Origin: Bosea sp. 29B
GTDB taxonomy: Bacteria > Pseudomonadota > Alphaproteobacteria > Rhizobiales > Beijerinckiaceae
Reading direction: 5' to 3'
Assembly (NCBI RefSeq): GCF_902506165.1
Contig: NZ_LR733817.1
Location: forward strand, 3,085,937 to 3,149,936
DNA length: 64,000 nucleotides
The notes under the pieces are model-generated. The model was not told the DNA's origin. It made no database searches and worked only from the letters and a program-made list of their open reading frames with translations. Positions 63,775 to 64,000 of this stretch are shown here, piece after piece. Each line of letters opens with the position of its first letter. Position 1 is the stretch's first letter. Position numbers and translations under genes: made by a program.

Positions 63775-64000
63775 GCAGGTTCCAGTTGGTTCGGAGAAGG
63801 CTGAGCCCATTCGGCCCTGACCTCGGGGTCGGTTTCCCGCGCGAGGCGGGCGGGCGCGAGTTTCGCCGCATGGCTCGGCACGAGCTGCCAAAGTGCCCAG
63901 GCCGCCATCGCCCTCACCAGGGGCGAGGGATCGTCGAGCAAGGCTTCGGCGCTTGCGGCCAGAGTTGGATCATCGCTGTTGCCGATCGCGATCAGGACAT
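63771..64000 (-). CDS. queG: QueG, epoxyqueuosine reductase, C-terminal fragment (runs off right edge)
   Basis: The frame is open to the window edge and its 75 visible codons read VLIAIGNSDDPTLAASAEAL, then DDPSPLVRAMAAWALWQLVP and DPEVRAEW. This HEAT-like repeat is the C-terminal region of QueG, which makes queuosine in tRNA (family knowledge). It ends where the SDR gene begins, with an ATGA overlap. Only the C-terminus is available, so identification rests on this repeat. Confidence 0.7.
   Translation of the reverse strand, partial: VLIAIGNSDDPTLAASAEALLDDPSPLVRAMAAWALWQLVPSHAAKLAPARLARETDPEVRAEWAQPSPNQLEPA

Noticed and set aside
1..64000. CRISPR arrays, rRNA and tRNA genes
   Set aside because: I saw no regular repeat-spacer pattern and no clear rRNA or tRNA sequence; tRNAs could still be missed by eye.

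Overview
The window looks like the chromosome of an alphaproteobacterium, most likely Hyphomicrobiales. It is GC-rich and carries a fixNOQP-type cbb3 oxidase with its FixI-type copper pump, a napEDABC operon, a phasin, a Ros/MucR regulator and an OlsB-type ornithine-lipid acyltransferase. The genus cannot be fixed from this sequence.

Left part (1-22.6 kb): low-oxygen and nitrogen-oxide respiration. In order: norC-norB-norQ-norD (minus strand, norD cut by the window edge), a Crp/FNR regulator of NnrR type, napEDABC, ccoNOQP with a small membrane protein, a DUF2189 membrane protein, ccoI and ccoS, then a phasin, a DUF6455 protein, and a minus-strand operon of a 60-aa protein, a GNAT-like protein and a Pat-like acyl-CoA synthetase/acetyltransferase. 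Most of these units are preceded by a box of form TTG(A/C)-N6-(T/G)CAA, 56-147 nt upstream of the start codon, so the stretch reads as one Crp/FNR (NnrR/FixK) regulon. No nir or nos genes are in view, and no box was found before ccoN.

Middle part (22.7-58.7 kb): a mosaic accessory island. It opens with a decayed uvrD-type helicase fragment, then a degenerate resolvase and a large serine recombinase with an unusual C-terminal extension. Cargo includes a Septu-like ATPase + HNH pair, a 1656-aa NERD/kinase-like/kinase-like/SF1-helicase protein overlapped with a 524-aa partner, Ros/MucR and HU genes, a VapBC-type module, a nitrilase-like/winged-helix/small-protein operon, DUF2971 and DUF4238 proteins, a metallophosphoesterase, an FtsH-like AAA protease with a DUF2384-like partner, DUF6634-like and KfrA-like proteins. 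It ends with a second large serine recombinase.

Right part (58.7-64 kb): this recombinase abuts the 3' half of comM, which starts in frame at its Walker A region; the 5' half is not in the window. Core genes follow: a hybrid histidine kinase, olsB, an NAD-binding epimerase-like protein and the 3' end of queG. The simplest reading is that the element integrated into comM and that its other end, with the 5' half of comM, lies outside this window. In that case the denitrification and cbb3 genes may be island cargo too, but an independent boundary near 22.6-23.7 kb is also possible.

The best candidate for an undescribed system is the two-gene unit at 34657-41198. The Septu-like pair, the nitrilase operon and the FtsH/DUF2384 pair also deserve attention.
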